Assembly: GCA_965656785.1 (NCBI GenBank)
Contig: CBFHLY010000003.1
Coordinates: 66,194 to 130,193 of the forward strand
Reading direction: 5' to 3'
Source: JALQTD01 sp965656785
GTDB lineage: Bacteria; Bacteroidota; Bacteroidia; Flavobacteriales_D; Sanyastnellaceae
Length of the DNA stretch: 64,000 nucleotides
The notes beneath the pieces were generated by a model, which saw only the letters and a list, made by a program, of their open reading frames with translations, did no database searches and had not been told where the DNA came from. Below, piece after piece: positions 24,956 through 32,959 of the stretch; the stretch's first letter is position 1, and each line of letters opens with the position of its first letter. The position numbers were made by a program, and so were the translations under genes.

Positions 24956-25212
24956 TGGCCGCCGAGCACCAGCCGACTCCGCGTCCCCTTGGACGCTCCA
25001 TCGTAACGTGGGTGTTTGCGAGCTTGACGTTGGGCCTCGCGCCCTTCGTTCCAGAGCCGCACCTCTTCGGTAAAATCCGCTGGATTGCCGGCGGAGCTGT
25101 GGGCATGGGTCCGATGGATTGGTTCGACACGGCCCTTCACGGCACCCCGTGGCTCATGCTCATCCGGGCGCTCGCGCTTGAAGCGCGGGACCGGATGCGC
25201 GTTCAGGGCTGA
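24955..25212 (+). CDS. Small membrane protein downstream of the hydroxylase
   Basis: The 85-residue product contains hydrophobic segments near residues 15-32 and 55-72 with the conserved-looking LGLAPFVPEPHLFGKIRWIAGGAVGM between them. I recall similar short proteins in other Bacteroidota with the same PEPH-GK-W-GGA pattern and a W-FD-LHG-PW end, and this one has WFDTALHGTPW. It starts inside the hydroxylase stop codon. The last ten bases overlap the opposing gldH gene. The function is unknown; partnership with the hydroxylase is an inference from coupling. Confidence 0.7.
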   Translation: MAAEHQPTPRPLGRSIVTWVFASLTLGLAPFVPEPHLFGKIRWIAGGAVGMGPMDWFDTALHGTPWLMLIRALALEARDRMRVQG

Positions 25213-25667
25213 GCGGCCTCGAGTCGGAATCCCACATCGGTGATGCCGGGCAGCGGGTCCAAGCGCATCGCGTGTTGGATGGTCACCGAATAATGTCCCG
25301 TCAAAGGAAAACTCGTTGCTTCGCGAAACCCGATGCGGTGATCCACGAGGTTGCCAAATCCGCTGCCGTACCACTGACCGCGCTCATCGGCCAAATCGCA
25401 CCCGAGGGTATCGCGTCCAATCTTGCCGTTGGGAAACGTGAACTCCAGGAACAAATACACGTTGCTGAACGGGTACTCCTGGTTGTGCCTCAGGTCGACG
25501 AAGAAATCGCAGGCCTGCACGGTGTCGTTCACGTCCCATTCAAACGTCACCGCGTCTTCGGCCAGCCAACCTTCGGAGTCGATGGCTTGTGAATCCGAAT
25601 GCAGTGCGTCCGTTCCGCATCCAGCCATCGCCAAGACCCCGAACACCGTCCACGCAATCGACCTCAT
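25203..25667 (-). CDS. gldH: Gliding motility lipoprotein GldH
   Basis: GldH is a lipoprotein needed for gliding motility in Flavobacterium and is found across gliding and T9SS-bearing Bacteroidota. The 154-residue product has a short signal peptide with lipobox MAGC (Cys17). Family motifs are NQEYPFSNVYLFLEFTFPNG, the DTLGCDLADERGQWYGSGFG stretch, and the C-terminal GITDVGFRLE. Its gene overlaps ricT by four bases (ATGA), the standard linkage in the phylum. The presence of gldH together with T9SS-tailed proteins suggests, but does not prove, that the organism glides. Confidence 0.9.
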   Translation of the reverse strand: MRSIAWTVFGVLAMAGCGTDALHSDSQAIDSEGWLAEDAVTFEWDVNDTVQACDFFVDLRHNQEYPFSNVYLFLEFTFPNGKIGRDTLGCDLADERGQWYGSGFGNLVDHRIGFREATSFPLTGHYSVTIQHAMRLDPLPGITDVGFRLEAAQP

Positions 25668-27022
25668 TCGCTCTTCGCTTGGGCGGGCTTGTTCCCGCCG
25701 CGGTTGCGGCCTGAGCGGTTGCGACCCGAGCGGTTGCGGTTGCGGTTGCGGTTCCCCGAGCTTCCACCTTTCTTTTCGGCCGCAGCTTCCGGGGCCGGGG
25801 AGGATGCCTCGGTTTTCGGACCTCTTGGAGCGGCCGCGCGTTCACCGGTGGGAGCAGCTCCTCCCCCGCCGGAACGGTTGCTGCCACTGGGCTTGCCCTT
25901 GGGATTGCGGCGCTTCTTCGAACGGCGGCGCTTTTCGTCAAAGCGATTGAGGCTGTCCTGCCCCACCACGTTGGAGTACACGTCGTCGATTTCGTTGTGC
26001 TCCTCTTCGATGGCGAAGTCACTGAGGGAAGCGGGAACCTCCCCACGCGCGTTCATTGCCATGAGTTCTTTCATGTCCTCCACCGTAACGGCCACGGGAC
26101 CCGTGCCCTGCTCATCGAGCGGCAAGAGGTACACGAGGCGCTTGAAGATGTCCATTTTGAACACCACAACGCGACCGCTGGCGACTTTCAGTTTCGTGTT
26201 GGGGCTGGGGAAATCCTTCACTCCCTCCACGTACTGATCCAACTCGAAATTCAGGCAGCATTTGAGCTTACCGCATTGGCCCGCGAGTTTCTGCGGATTG
26301 AGGGAAAGCTGCTGGTAGCGGGCGGCTTGCGTGGAAACGCTGCGGAAGTCGGTGAGCCAACTGGAGCAGCAGAGTTCCCGGCCGCAGACGCCGATGCCGC
26401 CAACGCGGGCGGCTTCTTGGCGGGCTCCGATTTGGCGCATCTCCACGCGGATGCCGAAGGCACCGGCCAGTTCGCGCACCAAGATCCGGAAATCCACGCG
26501 GTCCTCGGCGGTGTAGTAGAACGTCGCTTTGCGGCCATCGCCCTGGAACTCCACGTCCGATAGCTTCATGTTCAGGTTGAGGTTCCGGATGATGGCGCGG
26601 GCGTCCGTGACGGTGGCGTCTTCGCGCTTGCGCGCCTGTTGCCAACGATCGATGTCTTCCTGGTTGGCTTTGCGCAGGACCTTCTTGATTTCGTGGTCGT
26701 CGCGGACCTTCTTTGCGCGCATTTGGGCGCGAACGAGTTCGCCTCGCAGGCTGACCACGCCCACGTCTTCGCCTGGATCGGCGCTGACGACCACGACGTC
26801 CCCGACCTGAAGCGCGAGGCCGTCGCTGACGCGGTAGAATCCCTTTCGGTTCGCCTTGAAGCGCAGTTCGACTGCGTCAAATGGCTTTTGGCCCGTAGGC
26901 AAGGCCACGCCCTCGAGCCAATCAAACACGGTCATCGGACCGCATCCGCCGACCCCACAATTTCCATTGCTCTGGCATCCCCTCGGGGTGCCCCCTCCTT
27001 TGCTGCAGTTCGTACACGCCAT
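25664..27022 (-). CDS. ricT: PSP1-domain protein, RicT/YaaT family
   Basis: The 452-residue product is a RicT-type PSP1 protein. In Bacillus its relative belongs to an iron-sulfur complex that affects RNA processing; its role in Bacteroidota is not established. The N terminus is Cys-rich (MACTNCSKGGG, then several more Cys), and the core has GRELCCSSWLTDF and GKLKCCLNFELDQY, likely cluster ligands. The last 90 residues are a basic low-complexity tail with repeated NRNR and SGRNR units. I chose ATG 27022 over GTG 27028 because a TATCTTCG box ends five bases before the ATG and overlaps the GTG. It is followed by gldH with ATGA overlap. Confidence 0.9.
   Translation of the reverse strand: MACTNCSKGGGTPRGCQSNGNCGVGGCGPMTVFDWLEGVALPTGQKPFDAVELRFKANRKGFYRVSDGLALQVGDVVVVSADPGEDVGVVSLRGELVRAQMRAKKVRDDHEIKKVLRKANQEDIDRWQQARKREDATVTDARAIIRNLNLNMKLSDVEFQGDGRKATFYYTAEDRVDFRILVRELAGAFGIRVEMRQIGARQEAARVGGIGVCGRELCCSSWLTDFRSVSTQAARYQQLSLNPQKLAGQCGKLKCCLNFELDQYVEGVKDFPSPNTKLKVASGRVVVFKMDIFKRLVYLLPLDEQGTGPVAVTVEDMKELMAMNARGEVPASLSDFAIEEEHNEIDDVYSNVVGQDSLNRFDEKRRRSKKRRNPKGKPSGSNRSGGGGAAPTGERAAAPRGPKTEASSPAPEAAAEKKGGSSGNRNRNRNRSGRNRSGRNRGGNKPAQAKSE
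25732..25755. repeat. Short hexamer repeat inside ricT
   Basis: CGGTTG is repeated three times and followed by CGGTTC, with further scattered copies to the left. It encodes the Asn-Arg repeats of the RicT tail. The unit is a multiple of three, so slippage would change length without a frameshift. Confidence 0.8.
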
Positions 27023-27027
27023 GTGCA

Positions 27028-27035
27028 CGAAGATA
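27028..27035 (-). promoter_or_regulatory. -7 promoter box of ricT-gldH
   Basis: TATCTTCG on the minus strand ends five bases before the ricT ATG. No -33 TTG is apparent. Confidence 0.45.
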
Positions 27036-27095
27036 CGGCATCTGATGAGCGGATGACGCCGCCCACCTGCACGTTGTGCATCTGGCGCCGACGGG

Positions 27096-28226
27096 TTACG
27101 CCGCAGGGCGCTTGAGCAAGCCGTGCAGCTTGACGCTCAAGTCCATGAACACGAGCTTGCCGTTCACGTTGCCCGCAATGTCGCGGTAAGCCGTTTCGAT
27201 GAGTTGCTGCATTTCAAGCACGTTGCCGTGGTGAATGAACGGCGCGAACTTCTCGGCGAAGGCGCGCTCCCGGGCGGTCAGGCGCACCGCATCGAACGCG
27301 CCGTAATTGCCCACGATGCATTGACGGACCATGTGCAAGGCGTATTGGAGGAAGCGCTTCATGGCCTCGCGACCGGGTTTCGCAAAGCGGTCGGATTGGT
27401 CGACCAAATCGGCGCCCTTCAATCCCCAACAAGCCCGCATCCACTCCACGAACAACTCGTGATCCGGTGCCGCTCCCCCCGCTCCAGCAAGCCGCAACGC
27501 CAAGGCCAAATTCCCCTCCACCACGCCCGCCAACTCCTGCGCATCCGCCTCCGCCAAGCCCGTCAACCGCTCAATGGCAACCGCCGCAGTCGGGTCGTCC
27601 AATCGCGGAACGCGAACGGCCTGAACCCGCGAACGGATGGTGGCCAACAACTGGTCGTAGTGCTCGGAAACGAAGAGCATGACGGTGCCATCGGTCGGTT
27701 CCTCGATCAACTTCAGCATCTTGTTCGCCGTATCCACCCGCATCGTTTCAGGCAACCAACAAATCAGGACCTTTCGGCCCCCTTTGAAGGCTTTCAAACC
27801 CAACTTCCGGTTGATTTCCAGCGCTTCATGAACTGAAATGAACAGCTGTTTGCGGTCTGCACCAGTGGCCTCAACCCACTCTTCAAGCCCGAAGTACGGG
27901 CGTGCCGCGAGCAACGTGCGCCACGCCCCTTGGAACGGCTGGGAGACGGCGGTGTCCGACTTTTCGCCTTTGAAAAAGGGAAAGCTCCAATGCAAGTCCG
28001 GATGTTGAAGCTGATCGTGCGCCCGGCAAGCGGAACACGCGCCGCAAGCGTCCTCCGGAGTGGGCGCTTCGCAATGCAAATAGCGCGCATACGCTCGGGC
28101 CAAACCCAACGCACCGCTCCCCTCCGGTCCATCGAACAAGGAAGCGTGCGCCACCCGATTCGACTGGGCCGCCGCCCGCAATTGCTCCCCGAGGGCTTCG
28201 TGCCCGATGACGTCCCGGAAATACAT
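27096..28226 (-). CDS. holB: DNA polymerase III delta' subunit (clamp loader)
   Basis: The 376-residue product is the delta' clamp-loader subunit. It has the AAA+ fold with the altered P-loop DGPEGSGALGLA, in which the Lys-Thr of an active Walker A is missing, as expected for the non-hydrolysing delta'. The zinc-binding CxxC pattern is in CEAPTPEDACGACSAC near residues 52-67. ANKMLKLIEEP and the arginine-finger region IRSRVQ follow. It lies upstream of ricT and gldH, the typical order in Bacteroidota. The start is supported by a TAACTTCG box ending four bases before the ATG. Confidence 0.92.
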   Translation of the reverse strand: MYFRDVIGHEALGEQLRAAAQSNRVAHASLFDGPEGSGALGLARAYARYLHCEAPTPEDACGACSACRAHDQLQHPDLHWSFPFFKGEKSDTAVSQPFQGAWRTLLAARPYFGLEEWVEATGADRKQLFISVHEALEINRKLGLKAFKGGRKVLICWLPETMRVDTANKMLKLIEEPTDGTVMLFVSEHYDQLLATIRSRVQAVRVPRLDDPTAAVAIERLTGLAEADAQELAGVVEGNLALALRLAGAGGAAPDHELFVEWMRACWGLKGADLVDQSDRFAKPGREAMKRFLQYALHMVRQCIVGNYGAFDAVRLTARERAFAEKFAPFIHHGNVLEMQQLIETAYRDIAGNVNGKLVFMDLSVKLHGLLKRPAA

Positions 28227-28230
28227 GCCC

Positions 28231-28238
28231 CGAAGTTA
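28231..28238 (-). promoter_or_regulatory. -7 promoter box of holB
   Basis: TAACTTCG on the minus strand ends four bases before the holB ATG, in the 17-bp gap after the TonB-receptor gene. It suggests that holB is not only read from upstream. Confidence 0.45.
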
Positions 28239-28243
28239 GGGCT

Positions 28244-30679
28244 TCAGAACGAAGCGTGCGCCGAAGCGTAAACCCCTCGGCCCGCTCCCGAGATGCCGGA
28301 CGAAAACACCCGATAGTTCTCGTCAAGCAGGTTGCGCACGCCCAGCCGCAGCTGGATGGACGGGTGAATTTGCATCGTCGATTCGAGGTTCAAGGTGAAC
28401 CAAGCCGGCGTTCCCGTGGGCAGGGCCTCGTCCGGATTGTCCTCCCCGTCGGGACTGTAATTTGCGATGTCCTTGGCCCCATTGAAGAGGCTGTACGCTT
28501 GGATGGACAGCCACCGGTGCTGGTACACCGCCGAAACCCGGCCGAAAAAGGGCGGAATGTGGGCGAGCGGTGTGTCGGAATCGCGGTTGACGCCGACCGT
28601 CCAGTTGACCGACGCTTCAGCCGAAACGCGCGGAAACAGCTTCGCGCGCCCTTCGATTCGGAGCCCTTGTATGACCGCCCGGTCTGCGTTGATGTTCGTT
28701 TGGATCCGCGCGCTGTCGCCGTTGTACCAGAGCATCGTGTCGCCGTTGAGGGATGCGAGCGTGGGCACGATGGCGTCGTTCCACCAGCTTTGGAATCCGG
28801 TGATCGTGATTTGGGCCAAATCCCTTCCGCCCACATTCCACGCCACGCCCTGCTCCAACGAGTACACGTATTCGGCGCCCAAGCTATCGTTCGGCACCAT
28901 CACAAGCCCGTCCTTTTCGAAGACCTTCCCCACGTCGTCCACGTTCGGATGGCGGAATCCCGAAGACGCGGTGGTGAACGCCGACCAGCCCGAGCTCAGC
29001 CTCCATTGCATCGCGAGGCTCCCCGTGAGCGCGCCCTTCGACGCCTCGATGCGTTCGAACGGCAACTGCACGAACCGGCTCGAGTCAAAACGGCAATCCA
29101 AGCCCGCGAAACTGTAACGCGCGCCGGCAGAAAGCATGTGCTGACCCATCGGACGACGCGCAGTGGCAAAAGCACCGAGCGTGCGCATGCTGCTGCCACC
29201 ATTCGGGTAGCGCGTCTCCTCCGCGTCGTTTCGCTCTCCCGTGGTGATGTCCTCGCTCCACGCCACCGACGTCACCTCGTTCCACGTTCCAGAGATCCCA
29301 CCTCCCAGCGCGATGCGGCCGATGGCCTGCGGATGCGACACCGATGCGTTGAAGCCCAGCACGTCCACCGTCTCTTCCTGGTGGTAGCGCGTATCCGAGC
29401 CAAATCGCCGGTTGATGCGGTCCTCTCCGATCCGCTGATAACTGACGTTCATGTGGGTCCGGAGATCCCACCGGTTGATGACCCCGCGGTAATGCGCCGC
29501 AGTCAACAGCCGTTCTTGCGGGCCGTAATGCCATTCCGCCCACTTCGGAAGGCCGTTCTTAACGTCGTCGAACATGTCGTAACGGGGAACGTTCGAGCTC
29601 GTGCTGTATTGGGCGTTCAGGGTCAGGGTGCCACCGGGGACCCGGAAGCGGATTTTTTGGAGCAAATCGATTTGATCGTAGCCCGATCGGAGCTGCAGGT
29701 GCGGATCGTCGTTCACCAAAACCGTGTCCACGCCGTTCATTCGCGCCGCATACGACTCGACCAGCCCCCAACCGGCGTCTCCGTGTCGGCGCCGCTCACC
29801 TTGGCGCAGGTCACCGAAATGCGAACGCGTCACCGAAGTCAAGGAACCGAAGCGCCGGCGCATCAACTCCACGTCCGCATGCACCATCCACCCAGAATTG
29901 GGCGAACGGAAGGCCGACGAGGCATTCACCTTCATGCCGTTCGATCCAAATCGCGGATCCCGGGTCACGTAATGGATGACGCCACCGAGGGCGTCACTTC
30001 CAAAGGACACGCTGTTGGGTCCGAGGATGACCTCGGTTTGGGCCAACACCTGAGGATCAATGGTGATGCTGTTCTGCAAGTGGCCACTCCGGTAAATGGC
30101 ATTGTTCATGCGGATGCCATCCACCACAAGCAAAATCCGGTTCGCCTCGAACCCCCGAAGGACCGGCGACCCTCCACCCTGCTGGCTCTGCTGGACCAAC
30201 ACCGAACCCGTCGACCAAAGCAACTCGGCCGCCGTGGACGGAACTTCCAACCTGCGAACGGGCGCGACCACCCCCATGCTTCTCCCGGCCAAGGCCTGGA
30301 CGCTCATCGCATTTACACGCGATGCCGCATTTTCCGTGACGATTTCCGCCGCGTCCAATGACACGAGGTCGTTCACCATGCGAATGCGGTCGGGCACGGC
30401 ATCGCCCGGTGCCAACAACAAGTCGATGTAGCCAACGCTCCGAATGACCAAGGAATCCCCGACCACGTGATGGGGCATCTCGATGACGCCCTGTTCATCG
30501 GCTTGGACGGCAACGTTGTTGGCTTTGTTCAGTACCACTGCGAAAGGCACCGGAGTCATGCCATCTGAATCAACAACTTGCACTGGTCTCGGCACCTCGG
30601 GTACTTGCTGCGCCTCCAACCCCAAAAAGCATCCGAGGAATGCACCCACTGCGCACAAGCGCCTCAAATCGTATCTCAT
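28244..30679 (-). CDS. TonB-dependent outer-membrane receptor
   Basis: The 811-residue receptor has a signal peptide (MRYDLRRLCAVGAFLGCFLG, cleavage near LEAQ), a carboxypeptidase-like beta-sandwich at about 35-110, a plug domain at about 130-245 and a 22-strand barrel. The plug shows GGGSPVLRGFEANRILLVVDG, then RMNNAIYRSGH and LGPNSVSFGSDALGGVIHY, the pattern of haem, hemoglobin or siderophore receptors. The C terminus SAHASF ends in Phe, as needed for outer-membrane insertion. I chose ATG 30679; ATG 30688 is possible. No SusD partner is nearby, so glycan uptake is unlikely. The ligand is unknown. Confidence 0.9.
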   Translation of the reverse strand: MRYDLRRLCAVGAFLGCFLGLEAQQVPEVPRPVQVVDSDGMTPVPFAVVLNKANNVAVQADEQGVIEMPHHVVGDSLVIRSVGYIDLLLAPGDAVPDRIRMVNDLVSLDAAEIVTENAASRVNAMSVQALAGRSMGVVAPVRRLEVPSTAAELLWSTGSVLVQQSQQGGGSPVLRGFEANRILLVVDGIRMNNAIYRSGHLQNSITIDPQVLAQTEVILGPNSVSFGSDALGGVIHYVTRDPRFGSNGMKVNASSAFRSPNSGWMVHADVELMRRRFGSLTSVTRSHFGDLRQGERRRHGDAGWGLVESYAARMNGVDTVLVNDDPHLQLRSGYDQIDLLQKIRFRVPGGTLTLNAQYSTSSNVPRYDMFDDVKNGLPKWAEWHYGPQERLLTAAHYRGVINRWDLRTHMNVSYQRIGEDRINRRFGSDTRYHQEETVDVLGFNASVSHPQAIGRIALGGGISGTWNEVTSVAWSEDITTGERNDAEETRYPNGGSSMRTLGAFATARRPMGQHMLSAGARYSFAGLDCRFDSSRFVQLPFERIEASKGALTGSLAMQWRLSSGWSAFTTASSGFRHPNVDDVGKVFEKDGLVMVPNDSLGAEYVYSLEQGVAWNVGGRDLAQITITGFQSWWNDAIVPTLASLNGDTMLWYNGDSARIQTNINADRAVIQGLRIEGRAKLFPRVSAEASVNWTVGVNRDSDTPLAHIPPFFGRVSAVYQHRWLSIQAYSLFNGAKDIANYSPDGEDNPDEALPTGTPAWFTLNLESTMQIHPSIQLRLGVRNLLDENYRVFSSGISGAGRGVYASAHASF

Positions 30680-30746
30680 GGCCTCCATTTCGAGCGCTGA
30701 ACTTAACAAGAACAGTGCCGAAAAATGTTAAAATCAGCCGGCTTGG

Positions 30747-31469
30747 TCATTGAAAAATGGCCTCCAGCACCTCGTAGCTCTTCAGCGTGCGCACCCCGCT
30801 CAACTGCAGCTGAATGTAATGCACCAAACCCAGCACCAACTCCCTCCGCATCCCGCCGTTCACCGGAAATTCACCTCCCTGAGACAACGCGTAGAAGGCC
30901 TGCGTGCCCAACGGGCTCAAGTGGATTTCATCGGGCGTGTCCACCGGGATGTATTCGCCCGTGGCGAGGTCCAAACCGTGAGCCGCCGACGGGGGAGGCG
31001 CAGCGGGGGCCAGTCCCAGCAACGCCGTCAAGCCCGCCAAGTACCGGACGTGGACGTTGGCGGGATGGGGCGTTGCATCCAGTTCCACCACCCAACGCCA
31101 CGTCCAGTCCACCACCTCCGGATGTGCGGCCTCCTCAGGAAAGGTCTTCCACAGGAATTCCGCGAGGAAGAAGGCCACAGCGGAACGACGGACATCGGTG
31201 GTGAGGGCGTCGAGCCGGTGGGCGCGATCGGCGCTGCGGACTCGAAAAAGCCCCTCCGAGCCCTTGCGGTGGAGGCCACGGGCGTCGAGGAGGGCGAGCG
31301 GGTGCCATTTGGCCCCCTCCCCTCGTGCGCGGCGCGTTTTGCCCATTTTCACCCAAATCGGCACCACGCCCAACGCGCGGCTGAACACCCGCACGATGCT
31401 GCTGTCATCCCCGTGAACCGTGGAAGACAACACGATCAACCGGTCCTCATCCAAATTGATTGACGCCAT
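30747..31469 (-). CDS. recO: DNA repair protein RecO
   Basis: RecO anneals single strands and loads RecA with RecR in the RecFOR pathway. The 240-residue product has the N-terminal OB-fold (about residues 3-80, with DRLIVLSSTVHGDDSSIVRVFSR and KTRRARGEG) and a helical C-terminal domain. The zinc-finger cysteines found in many RecO proteins are absent, as in many Bacteroidota. It lies between the TonB-receptor gene and the AAA+/VWA pair on the same strand. Confidence 0.9.
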   Translation of the reverse strand: MASINLDEDRLIVLSSTVHGDDSSIVRVFSRALGVVPIWVKMGKTRRARGEGAKWHPLALLDARGLHRKGSEGLFRVRSADRAHRLDALTTDVRRSAVAFFLAEFLWKTFPEEAAHPEVVDWTWRWVVELDATPHPANVHVRYLAGLTALLGLAPAAPPPSAAHGLDLATGEYIPVDTPDEIHLSPLGTQAFYALSQGGEFPVNGGMRRELVLGLVHYIQLQLSGVRTLKSYEVLEAIFQ

Positions 31470-31491
31470 GACCCCGCAAGGTGCAACCGGA

Positions 31492-32949
31492 TCAGTCCTC
31501 GTCGTCCGCGCTGAACAGATTTCCCATCAAATCGCTGAAGCTCACCTCCCCGTCGATGACGTCCTTGCCGAGCAAGTTGTGCGCCGCCATGCCGTGCAAC
31601 GCGAACTCCATGGCCCCCCGGCGCGCCTCCGCATCGTCCGTCGGCAGGTAGCGGTCGACCAGGGCCGACAACCCCGCAACGGCGTTCAACTTCGCCGCGT
31701 GTTCGGCATCGCTGTCCATCCGCAACAGCTCCAACCCATCGTCATTGAAATGCGCAACAACTTCGGCGTAGACGTCCTCCATTTTCCCGCGGCGCACGAG
31801 CTCCGGGTCGGGGAAGCGCTCGGCGAACAACGCCCGAAACGCCTGGTTCATCAAATGCACCGCCACGCCTTCGGGGCCTTCCTGTTCGCCCTCGTACACC
31901 AGCTCCACCTTGCCGGTAATGGCCGGGATGATTCCGAGCAGGTCGGTGATGCGCGTGGTGGTCGGCGCGTCGCCCGTCAAGTGGCTGCGCAATTCGGCTG
32001 CCGCCACGAGCAGTTCGTAGGCCGTGATGGACAAGCGCGCCGAAACACCGCTTCCTGCATCGATGTACTCCGACTCCCGCGCCGCTACCGCCACGCGCTC
32101 CACGAGCTCCGCCACCATCGGCGAAACGACCACCCGCCGGTGCTGTTCCGCCGTCAGCCGCGCCTCTTGCGCCGTGATCGCCAACGAATCCTCGATGGAA
32201 CGCGGGTAGTGGGTCAGGATTTGGGATTGGATCCGGTCTTTCAGCGGCGTGATGATGGCCCCGCGGCTCGTGTAATCCTCCGGATTCGCGGTGAACACGA
32301 ATTGCAGGTCGAGCGCCAGCCGCATTTGGAAGCCGCGGATTTGGATGTCGCCTTCTTGCAGGATGTTGAACAGCGCAACTTGGATGCGCGGCTGCAGATC
32401 CGGCAGCTCGTTGATGGCGAAAATGCAGCGGTGGCTGCGCGGAATCAGGCCGTAAGCGATGACCCGTTCGTCGCTGTAGTCCAAACCCAAATTCGCCGCC
32501 TTGATCGGGTCCACGTCCCCGATCAAATCCGCCACGCTCACATCCGGCGTCGCCAGCTTCTCCACGTACCGCTCGCTCCGGTGCATCCATCCCACCGGAT
32601 GATCATCGTGGAGCTGCTCGGCGGTCGAACGCAAAAGCGGCGCCATCGGATCCTCGTTCAGCACGCTCCCCGGCACCACCGGCACCCACTCGTCGAGCAG
32701 GTCCACCAGCCCGCGCGCCATCCGCGTCTTCGCCTGCCCCCGCAAGCCGAGCAAGTTCATGCTGTGCCCGGCGAGCACGGACCGCTGCACCTGCGGAATG
32801 ACGGTGTCGCCGTAGCCGACCACTTCAGGGAACAGCGGCTCCCGCCGGTCCAGCATCGCAATCAAATTCGCGCGCAGTTCCTCCCGAATGGGCTTCGGCG
32901 TGTAGCCGGATTCGCGCAGTTCGCGCAGGGTTTGGATGTTCGGTTTCAT
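31492..32949 (-). CDS. AAA+ ATPase of the magnesium-chelatase/MoxR clade
   Basis: The 485-residue product is an AAA+ ATPase related to ChlI/MoxR. Walker A is GLRGQAKTR at about 68-76. In the Walker B region the usual Asp-Glu is replaced by Asn-Glu: CIFAINELPDL (about 176-186), followed by QVALFNILQEGDIQIRG, the beta-hairpin typical of the clade. A sensor Asn lies in FVFTANPED. The gene starts seven bases after the VWA gene's stop, so the two form an operon. Such pairs act as ATPase plus metal-dependent adaptor, for example in metal insertion or complex remodelling. The substrate is unknown; no chlorophyll genes are present. I chose ATG 32949 over TTG 32952. Confidence 0.87.
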   Translation of the reverse strand: MKPNIQTLRELRESGYTPKPIREELRANLIAMLDRREPLFPEVVGYGDTVIPQVQRSVLAGHSMNLLGLRGQAKTRMARGLVDLLDEWVPVVPGSVLNEDPMAPLLRSTAEQLHDDHPVGWMHRSERYVEKLATPDVSVADLIGDVDPIKAANLGLDYSDERVIAYGLIPRSHRCIFAINELPDLQPRIQVALFNILQEGDIQIRGFQMRLALDLQFVFTANPEDYTSRGAIITPLKDRIQSQILTHYPRSIEDSLAITAQEARLTAEQHRRVVVSPMVAELVERVAVAARESEYIDAGSGVSARLSITAYELLVAAAELRSHLTGDAPTTTRITDLLGIIPAITGKVELVYEGEQEGPEGVAVHLMNQAFRALFAERFPDPELVRRGKMEDVYAEVVAHFNDDGLELLRMDSDAEHAAKLNAVAGLSALVDRYLPTDDAEARRGAMEFALHGMAAHNLLGKDVIDGEVSFSDLMGNLFSADDED

Positions 32950-32959
32950 CAAGTCGGTT

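Noticed and set aside
28256..30361. Open frame of 701 codons opposite the TonB-dependent receptor
   Set aside because: Antisense shadow of a gene with all receptor motifs; the product is basic and low-information.
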